A stretch of 18,985 nt of DNA from UMGS902 sp045538895. Its GTDB lineage: Bacteria; Bacillota; Clostridia; Oscillospirales; CAG-272. The stretch spans positions 1 through 18,985 of the forward strand of contig JAZQEH010000074.1 in the NCBI GenBank assembly GCA_045538895.1, in the 5' to 3' direction. The position numbers and the translations under genes are program-made. Shown piece by piece: positions 1-6,769 of the stretch (positions within the stretch are counted from its first letter, which is position 1; every line of letters begins with the position of its first letter). The notes under the pieces are model-generated. The model did not search any database. It worked only from the letters and a program-made list of their open reading frames with translations, and had not been told where the DNA came from.

Positions 1-7
1 ACATTAA

Positions 8-131
8 CAAGCCTTCCTCAGACGAGGAAGGTGGCGCCGCAAGGCGACGGAAGGAGGGACCATTCTAATTGTTACTTTTTCCCTCCCTCAGTCAGCGTTC
101 CGCTGACAGCTCCCTCGTCTGAGGGAGCCTT
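8..131. repeat. Imperfect inverted-repeat intergenic element
   Basis: The left half (about 8-59) and the reverse complement of the right half (about 78-131) share a GCCTTCCTCAGACGAGG-like core and a GGAGGGA end, so the segment is a long imperfect hairpin. Smaller internal hairpins occur in each half (GCGCCGCAAGGCG-like on the left, GTCAGCG/CGCTGAC on the right). No open reading frame in it looks real. It is probably a dispersed, non-coding, MITE-like intergenic repeat. Copy number cannot be judged from one window, and the left end may extend beyond it. Confidence 0.6.
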
Positions 132-196
132 TATTACAACCATAAACAATTAATTTACTATATTTATATTTTGTAAATATATGTTCATATTTTGAA

Positions 197-225
197 TTGA
201 CGAAAAAACGGTTACATGGTAAAAT
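197..225 (+). promoter_or_regulatory. Promoter of the GH43 gene with cre-like operator
   Basis: TTGACG (197-202), a 17-bp spacer and TAAAAT (220-225) form a near-consensus housekeeping promoter, predicting a transcript start near 232 and a leader of about 27 nt. The spacer contains a 14-bp site at 203-216 (AAAAAACGGTTACA) that fits the Bacillota catabolite-responsive element (TGWAANCGNTWNCA) at all fixed positions except the first two. A LacI/CcpA-family protein bound there would sit between -35 and -10 and block polymerase. The promoter is well supported by sequence. The operator is inference, because its palindromic symmetry is weak. Confidence 0.6.
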
Positions 226-258
226 TTAGTTAACAATACATTTTACGGAGGTATAACT

Positions 259-2208
259 ATGGCAAATTATACGTTCGGAGAAGCGAAAAAGCCGCTTCTC
301 GCATATGAAAACAATTTCAGCGACAATTCAATGAAGGACTTTACCGTTGTATACGGTGAAATGGAAGTGCGTGACGGTGCACTCCGCACGGTTAAAGAAG
401 GAGGTCACTCTTCCGCACTTCTCGAATTTGCAAACAAGCCTAATTTTGTTTTTGAGGCTGATTTTATCAACCATCAGGGCGGCGGCGGAATTTTCTTTGG
501 CGGTACCGCAGGCGGTATAAAAAAGAGCACCCCCGAGGATGATAAGACCAACGGATACTACGCTTTTGTAAGCGTTGACGGTAAGGGCGGTGCACTTGGC
601 TGTACAACTCATCCCGGCAAGTGGAGCGGCAACTTCACCGCAAGCAAGAACGGCGACCGCTTTGAAATCGGTCAGGACCTTCATTTTTATATCCGTGTAA
701 TCGGCGACTACGTTGTTTATACTATTTCCGATTGCAAGACTAAAGAGGAACTTTACAGAGCAGAGTACCGCAAGGGCGACAGTGCTTTTGACCGTTCTCC
801 GTTTGAAACAGGTACCATTGCTATCCGCATCAACAATGACGGTGGCAAGGGCGGCTTTACCAACATTAAAATTTACGAGATAAACGACGTTGATATGAGC
901 GATGCAACGCTCGGTATTTCCGAAAAACTCACCGCAAAGATTACTCCCGCAAACCATCAGGAGTTTGTTGTATTTGCAAACGGCGGTCAGGGCTTTGCAT
1001 TTGGCTATGATGCGGCTGTTGAGCGTCTTGTTGCGTACAAGTATCTCCACGGCAAGTACATGTTCCTCGCTCAGCACGCAATGCAGCTCACCGCAGGTAA
1101 TACATACGATTTTTCTGCGGTAAACGGCGGCGACGTTCTTTCGCTTTACTTCGGCGACCAAACATGGCCTGTAATGGAGCTTCAGGTTAAGAAGCCCACT
1201 TCATACAAGGTTGGCACCTCTGCACCCGTTTCGTTTGATATTGAAAAGACTGAGCTTTACAGTGGCGAAACCTACGTTAACCCCGTAACCTACGGTGCAG
1301 ACCCTGAAATTCTTTATCACGACGGCACGTTCTACCTCTACACCCTCCATCATCCTTTCGGTTCCAAGTGTTCGGTAAGAGTCCGCACCTCCAAGAACCT
1401 CTACGATTGGGAAGAGGCTGGCTTTGCATTTGAAATCACCGAGGATAGCCCTATTCACTATTTCATGAGCCCCAACGTGTTCTATAAGGACGGCTGGTTC
1501 TATCTGCTTATCGCTTCGCAGTTTGCAGGCGGCTACGGACCCACCGAGTTCCGTGTGTTCTATGCAAGCGCACGCTCACCTCTCGGCCCGTTCGTTATGA
1601 ATAAGGAAAAGCCGTATGTAAACACCGAGCCTGAAATCGGCGGCGCACCCTTTGTTGACGACGACGGCAGAGTTTACATCACCACAGTTCGTTTCGGCGG
1701 CGGTAACCACGTATACATTCAGGAGCTTGACGCAAAAGACGGTGTGCTTTCCAAGAAGCGTGACGCAGTTCACTGCATCAGCCCCACCGAGCATTACGAG
1801 GTTGACGAGTATGCTCCCATTTCCGAGGGCGGCGTTATCACCAAGCACAACGGCTACTATTATATGATGTACGCATCAGGCCACTTCCGCGGACATTACG
1901 GCGAGTCCTATGCTATAAGCAAGGATATCTACGGCCCCTACAAGAAGTACAAGTATAACGAGGTGCTTGCCTCTAACCGTTATGTTGAGGGCGCAGGCGA
2001 CTGTATGTTTGTAGTTTGCCCCGACCTTGAGGAAAACTACGTTGTTTATCACAAGCACTCCGACCGTGCAAACAACAAGGGATTTGACCGTGATATATGC
2101 ATCGACCGTTTCTATTTCGTTCCCTCCGAGGACGGCGGCCCCGATGTTCTCCGTGTTTACGGTCCTACCGATACCCCCGTTCCCGCACCTAAATTCAAGA
2201 AGAAATAA
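259..2208 (+). CDS. Intracellular glycoside hydrolase family 43 protein with N-terminal beta-sandwich domains
   Basis: This 649-aa protein has a C-terminal five-bladed-propeller GH43 domain from about residue 340. GH43 enzymes are inverting beta-xylosidases or alpha-L-arabinofuranosidases; the substrate cannot be told here. The likely catalytic base is Asp348 in YGADPEIL, and the likely acid is Glu523 in SEGGVITKHNGYYYMMY. The family's pKa-modulating Asp (normally I-D-x-x-x-F-x-DDDG) appears as Gly461 in EIGGAPFVDDDG, which is odd. Residues 15-210 look like a LamG/DUF1080-type beta-sandwich (SDNSMKDFTVVYGEMEV start, KIYEIN end), and 215-330 is a second all-beta region. There is no signal peptide, so the enzyme should act in the cytoplasm on imported oligosaccharides. 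The start is fixed by ACGGAGGT (243-250) just upstream of the ATG. It is monocistronic, with its own promoter. Confidence 0.85.
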   Translation: MANYTFGEAKKPLLAYENNFSDNSMKDFTVVYGEMEVRDGALRTVKEGGHSSALLEFANKPNFVFEADFINHQGGGGIFFGGTAGGIKKSTPEDDKTNGYYAFVSVDGKGGALGCTTHPGKWSGNFTASKNGDRFEIGQDLHFYIRVIGDYVVYTISDCKTKEELYRAEYRKGDSAFDRSPFETGTIAIRINNDGGKGGFTNIKIYEINDVDMSDATLGISEKLTAKITPANHQEFVVFANGGQGFAFGYDAAVERLVAYKYLHGKYMFLAQHAMQLTAGNTYDFSAVNGGDVLSLYFGDQTWPVMELQVKKPTSYKVGTSAPVSFDIEKTELYSGETYVNPVTYGADPEILYHDGTFYLYTLHHPFGSKCSVRVRTSKNLYDWEEAGFAFEITEDSPIHYFMSPNVFYKDGWFYLLIASQFAGGYGPTEFRVFYASARSPLGPFVMNKEKPYVNTEPEIGGAPFVDDDGRVYITTVRFGGGNHVYIQELDAKDGVLSKKRDAVHCISPTEHYEVDEYAPISEGGVITKHNGYYYMMYASGHFRGHYGESYAISKDIYGPYKKYKYNEVLASNRYVEGAGDCMFVVCPDLEENYVVYHKHSDRANNKGFDRDICIDRFYFVPSEDGGPDVLRVYGPTDTPVPAPKFKKK

Positions 2209-2214
2209 AATAAA

Positions 2215-2238
2215 AAATCTCCGCTTCGGCGGAGATTT
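2215..2238. terminator. UUCG-capped terminator hairpin, left member of a pair
   Basis: Stem AAATCTCCGC (2215-2224), loop TTCG, stem GCGGAGATTT (2229-2238). On the + strand the T run after the stem is only TTT before CAGAG, so it is weak for the GH43 transcript. On the - strand the preceding A run becomes a long U tract, so it should work well on transcripts entering from the right. The same stem-loop recurs at 2484-2507 and 4628-4651. Confidence 0.75.
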
Positions 2239-2244
2239 CAGAGT

Positions 2245-2398
2245 GCTGACAAACGCGTCAGACCGCAAGTAAAAAATAAAAGCAAAAAAATAAAAAGAAA
2301 TGATTTTTTACTTTATATTATATTAAAATCAAAATGCGGCAAGGGCTTTTTAAGCCCTTGCCGTTACTTGCTTTTTCGGATTTTTGTCTCTACCGTAC
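2245..2398 (+). repeat. Dispersed intergenic element, copy 1
   Basis: These 154 bp match the reverse complement of 10614-10765 over their whole length, from GCTGACAAAC at one end to CTCTACCGTAC at the other. Shared landmarks in order are a small CTGAC/GTCAG hairpin, GCAAGTAAAA, an A-rich stretch with AATAAAAAGAAAT, a perfect 12-bp stem CGGCAAGGGCTT/AAGCCCTTGCCG (2337-2348 and 2352-2363), and TTGCTTTTTCGGATTTTTGT. Stems are identical between copies while loop lengths and A/T runs differ, as expected if structure is conserved. No coding capacity is seen. Confidence 0.85.
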
Positions 2399-2483
2399 AC
2401 ATGTACGCCGACGAAACAAAAATCCAAAAATCTGCCTGCGTTTCTCATCCTCTGGTCAGGCTGATGACTTTGTCATCAGCCTG
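2399..2483. repeat. Extra hairpin segment between element copy 1 and the right terminator
   Basis: ACAAAAATCCAAAAA here is the inverse of TTTTCGGATTTTTGT at the end of element copy 1, with a near-palindrome around GTACACATGTAC at the turn, so the element end folds back on itself. At 2457-2483 lies a perfect 12-bp stem CAGGCTGATGAC/GTCATCAGCCTG with a TTT loop, directly next to the right terminator hairpin. The copy near 10.6 kb lacks this segment. No gene is seen. Confidence 0.6.
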
Positions 2484-2511
2484 AAATCTCCGCTTCGGCG
2501 GAGATTTTTTT
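2484..2511. terminator. UUCG-capped terminator hairpin, right member of a pair
   Basis: The stem-loop is the same as at 2215-2238 (AAATCTCCGC, TTCG, GCGGAGATTT). It is followed on the + strand by a run of seven T, so it should stop GH43 transcripts that read through the intergenic element. The stop codon of the convergent XRE gene (2510-2512) lies at the end of this T run. Confidence 0.8.
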
Positions 2512-2824
2512 ATTTTCTGTTCAAATCTTTTACAATCTGCAAAACGTGTTCTGTTTCCGAAGGTGAGAGCTTTTCGAGTTCTTTTAACAGTTCCCTTGTT
2601 TTTTGCGGAGCAGCGGCATCGGTGTTAAAAAATTCGCTCGGTGTTATTCCCAGATATTCGCAAATGTAAATAAATCCTGTAAACGAGGGAAGCGTCCTTT
2701 TGTTCTCAATTTTGTTTATATAGCTTTCACTTTGCCCAAGCGAAAGACTCATGTCCCTTGCAGACACGTTTTTTTGAATACGGAGTTCTGCGAGTCGCCT
2801 ATAGAAAAAATCAGTGTAGTCCAT
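2510..2824 (-). CDS. XRE-family helix-turn-helix transcriptional regulator
   Basis: This 104-aa protein has an HTH_3/XRE fold at about residues 10-66 (SARDMSLSLGQSESYINKIE is the recognition region, ITPSEFF the end) and a charged C-terminal helix ending EHVLQIVKDLNRK. Such small regulators usually bind palindromes near their own and divergent promoters. I choose the ATG at 2824 because AAGGAGGTG lies just upstream. A longer reading from 2872 would put 16 residues across that ribosome binding site. It is transcribed away from the membrane-protein pair starting at 2972 and is its obvious candidate regulator. The shared upstream region is about 150 bp. DNA-binding assignment is firm; target and signal are unknown. 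Confidence 0.85.
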   Translation of the reverse strand: MDYTDFFYRRLAELRIQKNVSARDMSLSLGQSESYINKIENKRTLPSFTGFIYICEYLGITPSEFFNTDAAAPQKTRELLKELEKLSPSETEHVLQIVKDLNRK

Positions 2825-2894
2825 ACGCACCTCCTTTTTATATAGTATAACTCTTTGCATATATAAATACATGGAAAATAAAGATATATTATTC

Positions 2895-2941
2895 TTGACA
2901 CAGGGATTTAAATGACATATAATGTTGAATATAGGGATTTA
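2895..2941 (+). promoter_or_regulatory. Perfect-consensus promoter with flanking direct repeats
   Basis: TTGACA (2895-2900), a 17-bp spacer and TATAAT (2918-2923) match the housekeeping consensus exactly. The 9-mer AGGGATTTA occurs at 2902-2910, inside the spacer, and again at 2933-2941, just after the expected transcript start. The copies are 31 bp apart, about three helical turns. Such a strong promoter normally needs a repressor, and the divergent XRE protein is the natural candidate. The promoter also shows that translation cannot begin at the upstream ATG at 2912. Confidence 0.75.
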
Positions 2942-2971
2942 TATTCTGTATTTATCAAAAAGGAGAAAAAC

Positions 2972-4069
2972 ATGGAAAACGGAAATTGCAAAAAATATGT
3001 GATTGATTCCGAATACACCAAGGAGGATTTTCTTCGCAGGGCATGGGTGCAACTTGCAAAAGAAAAGATTGCGGAGGAGGTTTTTGACCTTGATTTTTCT
3101 GAAGTCAAGGAAAAAGAGCGTGTTATTTTAAACGAATCAGGCAATGCAAAGGTGTCATATTCAGCCAGTGTCGGTTATGACCGTCAAGAGCCGTATATTG
3201 ATTATGAGAGTTACCGTGAGAAAGTCGGCGATAAGTATGTTACAAGGCAAAGACAGGTTACAAAATATAAGACGGTTACAGACTGGAGTCCTATATCGGG
3301 TGAGACAAGTGTCGAATGTTTTTCGTACGTACAGAATGATGATGAATATCCCGATGTTAATATTCGTCGTTTTAAGAATTGTATGTATTCTGCAAAGATT
3401 GGTATACAGCATGAGGCAGCTGAAGACGTTGCTAAACGAGTTGAAGTATCCCAAAGAGCAAAAAGCGAATCGGCAGAGAAGCTTAAAGAGTCTGCGGGTA
3501 GTGCAGTAAGGAGACATCTGCCGGGTGACCAAGACAGGGATTTCAGTTACGGTATCAAAGACCTTGAGGTAACAAATTCAGAATTGTATATCGTTAAGGA
3601 ATACTCTGCGACAATAAAAGTTGGCGAAAAATGCTACACAAAAACTGCGTATCCGTTCGGTGATTCGGTTGTTTTCGGCGATGATATTCCCGTGAAAGCA
3701 GATATTGATAAAGAAATTGAGAAAGAAAAGAAAAGTCTTTATACTACCGTGTGGGAAAAGAGTTGTAATACGGTATTTTTGTCAATGATTTTGTCCGTAG
3801 TTTCTATTCTTGTATCGCTGCTTATACCGGTAACCTCCATTATGGTTATTGCGGTTCTGGTTGCTGCGGGAGCGTTTGCTTATAGTCTTGTATTCTCTAA
3901 AATAACCGAAACGGCAACTGAAAAAGCCATTGATGAAAAATGCAAAGAGTATTCGGAAAAGTTTGCGGAAAAGCAGACGGATTTGTTGAATAAAAAGCTT
4001 AAATCCCTCGGCTTTGAGCCTCTTTGCGAAGCAGATCTTGTAGAATATGATGAAGTTTATTATATTTGA
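2972..4069 (+). CDS. Uncharacterised protein with a C-terminal two-helix membrane anchor
   Basis: This is a 365-aa protein that I do not recognise. Residues 1-~255 are soluble and charged. They include YVTRQRQVTKYKTVTDWSP followed by ISGE, a region rich in paired aromatic and basic residues, and an acidic/basic segment near residues 150-190 that may be helical. Two hydrophobic helices follow at about 268-287 and 290-309, then a ~55-residue charged tail that could form a coiled coil (EKCKEYSEKFAEK-type). There is no signal peptide, so both the N-terminal domain and the tail should face the cytoplasm. The start at 2972 follows AAGGAG, and the perfect promoter lies upstream; a start at 2912 would fall inside the -10 region. 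It is cotranscribed with the next gene, 26 bp downstream. Its AT-rich codon use differs from the flanking argS and GH43 genes. Confidence 0.75.
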   Translation: MENGNCKKYVIDSEYTKEDFLRRAWVQLAKEKIAEEVFDLDFSEVKEKERVILNESGNAKVSYSASVGYDRQEPYIDYESYREKVGDKYVTRQRQVTKYKTVTDWSPISGETSVECFSYVQNDDEYPDVNIRRFKNCMYSAKIGIQHEAAEDVAKRVEVSQRAKSESAEKLKESAGSAVRRHLPGDQDRDFSYGIKDLEVTNSELYIVKEYSATIKVGEKCYTKTAYPFGDSVVFGDDIPVKADIDKEIEKEKKSLYTTVWEKSCNTVFLSMILSVVSILVSLLIPVTSIMVIAVLVAAGAFAYSLVFSKITETATEKAIDEKCKEYSEKFAEKQTDLLNKKLKSLGFEPLCEADLVEYDEVYYI

Positions 4070-4095
4070 TTTTCAGTAGAGTAAGGGGATAAAAT

Positions 4096-4623
4096 ATGAA
4101 TACAGAGAAGATTAAAAAGCTGTTTGATGTAAAGAATTTAGAAAAATTAAAAGAAAAAAAGCATGAGGAAAAGGTGAGAAAAGCGAGTATTGTCCTGATT
4201 ATCGTGGCAGGCTTATTGTTTCTCATAATGGTTGGAAATGCGGTTGAGGCAGGGAAAACCCGCTTGCATAATCCCGAAAAGATTATAATTGAGCTTACAG
4301 ACGTTGAGGCACTCGAGGAGACCGACCGAAACGGTGTTCATTATGTTAACGTGGAAATTGAGGTTGAAAACAAAACCAAAAACACGTTAAGCCGTGTTGA
4401 TTTTGAGGCAGAGCTTTTAAGTGAAGATGGTGAAGCTGTATCATCCTTTTCCGGAATTTGCCGTACTAATGAGGAACAAACCCTTAATCCCGGTGAAAGT
4501 GTTACGTATACCTATCGTTTAGCTGATGATGTATTGTATAGCCTTGACAAAGACGATGTGGGCATGAAATATACAATATCGAGTGCACATTGGGAAGATG
4601 GTCATTCATATTTAAATTGGTAA
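4096..4623 (+). CDS. Membrane-anchored protein with extracytoplasmic beta-sandwich (FxLYD-like) domain
   Basis: This 175-aa protein has a lysine-rich cytoplasmic N terminus (residues 1-29), one membrane helix (about 30-48, SIVLIIVAGLLFLIMVG) and an outside domain of about 125 residues. The pattern NVEIEVENKTKNTLSRVDFE, then LLSEDGEAV, then LNPGESVTY resembles FxLYD/Ig-like sandwich domains that are common on Bacillota surface proteins. That is a resemblance by eye, not a confirmed match. The TAAGGGG upstream of the ATG serves as ribosome binding site. It follows the 365-aa membrane protein by 26 bp and ends at a strong terminator, so the two form a short operon. The function is unknown; a joint role in envelope sensing is only a guess. 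Confidence 0.75.
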   Translation: MNTEKIKKLFDVKNLEKLKEKKHEEKVRKASIVLIIVAGLLFLIMVGNAVEAGKTRLHNPEKIIIELTDVEALEETDRNGVHYVNVEIEVENKTKNTLSRVDFEAELLSEDGEAVSSFSGICRTNEEQTLNPGESVTYTYRLADDVLYSLDKDDVGMKYTISSAHWEDGHSYLNW

Positions 4624-4627
4624 CAAA

Positions 4628-4655
4628 AAATCTCCGCTTCGGCGGAGATTTTTTT
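4628..4655 (+). terminator. Strong rho-independent terminator, same stem as 2215 and 2484
   Basis: Stem AAATCTCCGC, loop TTCG, stem GCGGAGATTT, then seven T in total. It begins five bases after the stop codon of the 175-aa gene. It is identical in stem and loop to the hairpins at 2215-2238 and 2484-2507. Confidence 0.9.
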
Positions 4656-4691
4656 GCTTGATAGAAAGGTAAAATTATTGTTTATATTATT

Positions 4692-4825
4692 AAGGCCCCC
4701 TTGCCTAAAGGGGGCTGTCGTGCTTGCCACGACTGGGGGATACGTTCCAAAACCATTGTAAACACTGCTTTTTACGTATCCCTCCACCGCTAACGCGGTC
4801 CCCCTCCCTTTAGGCAAGGGAGGCA
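4692..4825. repeat. Imperfect inverted-repeat element with long arms
   Basis: The left arm (GCCCCCTTGCCTAAAGGGGG, then GGGGGATACGT) matches the reverse complement of the right arm (ACGTATCCCTCC, then CCCTTTAGGCAAGGGAGGC). Each arm carries a small hairpin (GTCGTGCTTGCCACGAC on the left, CCGCTAACGCGG on the right). The result is a cruciform-like non-coding repeat typical of intergenic elements in gut clostridia. A minus-strand ORF crosses it, but that ORF is just the translated repeat. Confidence 0.75.
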
Positions 4826-4827
4826 AT

Positions 4828-4992
4828 ATAAACATTAATTTATGTTACGGCTATGCAGAATGAACCTCTGCAAAAGTCCTCGACGTGTTTTACCAAAACC
4901 GATGCGTTTCACGCATCGAGGCGAGGACATATAGCGTGTGAACAAAAGTTAAATAGTCTGCAGGTAGTCAGACACGCGATAAACATTAATTT
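4828..4992. repeat. Three-stem-loop segment bounded by 14-bp direct repeats
   Basis: ATAAACATTAATTT occurs at 4828-4841 and again at 4979-4992. Between them are three successive foldable units: TGCAGA/TCTGCA (4854-4872); an outer GTCCTCG/CGAGGAC stem (4876-4882 with 4922-4928) enclosing CGATGCGT/ACGCATCG (4900-4907 with 4911-4918); and GCGTGT/ACACGC (4934-4939 with 4972-4977) enclosing GTCTG/CAGAC. It lies upstream of the argS promoter, so it is not the argS leader. It could be a mobile repeat with target duplication or a small structured RNA. No T-box signature is present. Confidence 0.5.
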
Positions 4993-5002
4993 TTCTTACC
5001 TC

Positions 5003-5031
5003 TTGAAAAACTTTATATTATATAGTATAAT
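5003..5031 (+). promoter_or_regulatory. argS promoter
   Basis: TTGAAA (5003-5008), a 17-bp spacer and TATAAT (5026-5031) make a strong housekeeping promoter. The predicted transcript start near 5038 gives a leader of about 29 nt with a GAGGAA ribosome binding site (5055-5060). A leader this short leaves no room for a T-box riboswitch. Confidence 0.8.
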
Positions 5032-5066
5032 ATTATGGTTAATTATTTTAATGTGAGGAAAAGAAA

Positions 5067-6758
5067 ATGTTAGAGATTAAAAAACAGGTTGCTGCGGCAC
5101 TGTCTGCGGCATCGGGCGGTGCTGTAGCAGAGAGCGACATCGTAGCAGCACTTGAATATCCTCCTAACCCTGAAATGGGTGATATTGCGTTCCCCTGCTT
5201 TAAACTCAGCCGTGTGCTTCGCAAGGCTCCTCCTGCCATTGCAAGCGAGCTTGCAAGCGGATTTCGCTGCGAGGCGGTTGAACGTGTAGACGTAGCAGGC
5301 GGATACCTCAATATGTTCCTTTCAAAAGAGTATCTTGCAAAATATGTTATAGAAAAAGCTGTTTTCGGCGATAAGCCCTACGGCTCTTCCGACGAGGGCA
5401 AAGGCAAGACGGTTGTGCTTGACTACTCCTCTCCTAACGTTGCAAAGCCTTTCCATATCGGACACCTCGGTACAACCGTTATCGGTCATTCGCTGAAAAA
5501 GCTTCATGAGTTTGCAGGCTATGACTGTATCGGCATCAACCATCTCGGTGACTGGGGTACCCAGTTCGGTAAGCTTATTACTGCATACCGCCTATGGGGT
5601 GACAGAGAAAAGATCGAGCGTGACGAGATTGACGAGCTTGTTGCACTTTACGTAAAGTTCCACGCCGAGGCGGAGAAGGACGAGAGCCTTAACGACAAGG
5701 CACGTGCCGAGTTCAAAAAGCTTGAGGACGGTGACGAGGAAAATCTCGCACTCTGGAAGTGGTTTATCGAAATCTCGCTCCGTGAGTATCAGAAGACGTA
5801 CAAGCAGCTCGGTATCACCTTTGACAGCTACAACGGTGAAGCTTTCTACACCGATAAGATGATGCCTGAGGTTGAAAAAATCCGTGCCGCTGGACTTCTT
5901 AAAATTGACGACGGTGCTTCCATCGTTGACCTTGAAGAGTACGGAATGCCTCCTTGCCTTATCTTAAAGCGTGACGGCTCAACCCTTTATCCTACACGTG
6001 ATATCGCAGCGGCGGTTTACCGCAAGGAAACCTATAATTTTGACAAGTGCATTTACGTTACAAGTGCAGGTCAGTCGCTCCACTTTGCACAGTGGTTCAA
6101 GGTAATGGAGCTTATGGGCTACGACTTTGCAAAAGACCTTGTTCACGTACCCTACGGCACCGTGTCGATTGACGGTGCAAAGCTTGCTACAAGAACGGGC
6201 AACGTTGTGCTGCTTAAGGATCTGTTTGCTACCGCTATTGAAAAGGCGCTTGGTATAATCGAGGAAAAGAACCCGAATCTTGAAAATAAGGAAGAGGTTG
6301 CAAAGGACGTTGGCGTTGGTGCCATCGTGTTCCACTACCTCTCAAACAGCCGAATCAAGGACATCAACTTCATCATGGAGGATGCACTTTCGTTTGACGG
6401 CAACACAGGCCCGTATGCACAGTATACCTACGCACGTACGTGCAGTATCATGAACCGTGCAGGCGCCCCCAAGACTGCTGCAAAGATTACCACCGCCGAG
6501 GAGGGCGAGCTTGTGAAAGAACTGCTCCGCTTCCCCGAAAAGGTGCAGAGTGCCATTGCGGATTATGAGCCATCAACCGTTACACGCTATATTCTTGATT
6601 TGTGTGCAACGTTCAACCGTTTCTATCACGAGTGCCAGATTCTGAACTGCGAGGACGAGGAAGTAAAGGCAACAAGAATCTGCCTTGTCAACGCAACCAA
6701 GAACATTCTCGGCAACGCACTTTCGCTTATCTGCGTAGGCACGCCTGAAAAGATATAA
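5067..6758 (+). CDS. argS: Arginyl-tRNA synthetase
   Basis: This cytoplasmic class I synthetase charges tRNA-Arg with arginine using ATP. Its 563 aa is normal for the family. Order of domains: N-terminal ArgRS-specific (Add-1) domain at about 1-90; Rossmann catalytic core with the HIGH motif at His130-His133 in KPFHIGHLG and the downstream NHLGDWGTQFGKL; and the DALR-type anticodon-binding helical domain from about 440, opening near GPYAQYTYAR. The second signature is present as KLATRTGNVV (from Lys372), a variant of KMSKS that keeps the first lysine and the GN typical of ArgRS. The ATG follows GAGGAA at 5055-5060. It has its own strong promoter and is followed by a perfect inverted repeat before yebC. 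The assignment is secure. Confidence 0.97.
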   Translation: MLEIKKQVAAALSAASGGAVAESDIVAALEYPPNPEMGDIAFPCFKLSRVLRKAPPAIASELASGFRCEAVERVDVAGGYLNMFLSKEYLAKYVIEKAVFGDKPYGSSDEGKGKTVVLDYSSPNVAKPFHIGHLGTTVIGHSLKKLHEFAGYDCIGINHLGDWGTQFGKLITAYRLWGDREKIERDEIDELVALYVKFHAEAEKDESLNDKARAEFKKLEDGDEENLALWKWFIEISLREYQKTYKQLGITFDSYNGEAFYTDKMMPEVEKIRAAGLLKIDDGASIVDLEEYGMPPCLILKRDGSTLYPTRDIAAAVYRKETYNFDKCIYVTSAGQSLHFAQWFKVMELMGYDFAKDLVHVPYGTVSIDGAKLATRTGNVVLLKDLFATAIEKALGIIEEKNPNLENKEEVAKDVGVGAIVFHYLSNSRIKDINFIMEDALSFDGNTGPYAQYTYARTCSIMNRAGAPKTAAKITTAEEGELVKELLRFPEKVQSAIADYEPSTVTRYILDLCATFNRFYHECQILNCEDEEVKATRICLVNATKNILGNALSLICVGTPEKI

Positions 6759-6769
6759 ACCCACAAACC

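Noticed and set aside
328..1161. A 277-codon open frame antisense to the GH43 gene
   Set aside because: The GH43 frame has start signals, domains and catalytic residues; the antisense frame has none and is a codon-bias shadow.
2912..2971. An upstream ATG for the 365-aa membrane protein
   Set aside because: It lies upstream of the predicted transcript start, inside the promoter spacer. AAGGAG fits the ATG at 2972.
4602..4835. A 77-codon minus-strand frame with PPLPKGRGTALAVEG near its start
   Set aside because: It is the translation of the inverted-repeat element at 4692-4825, with no ribosome binding site. Such peptides appear wherever this kind of repeat occurs and are not evidence of a gene.
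4828..5066. T-box riboswitch upstream of argS
   Set aside because: There is no GGGTGGNACCGCG-type antiterminator bulge, and the argS promoter at 5003-5031 leaves a leader of only about 29 nt.
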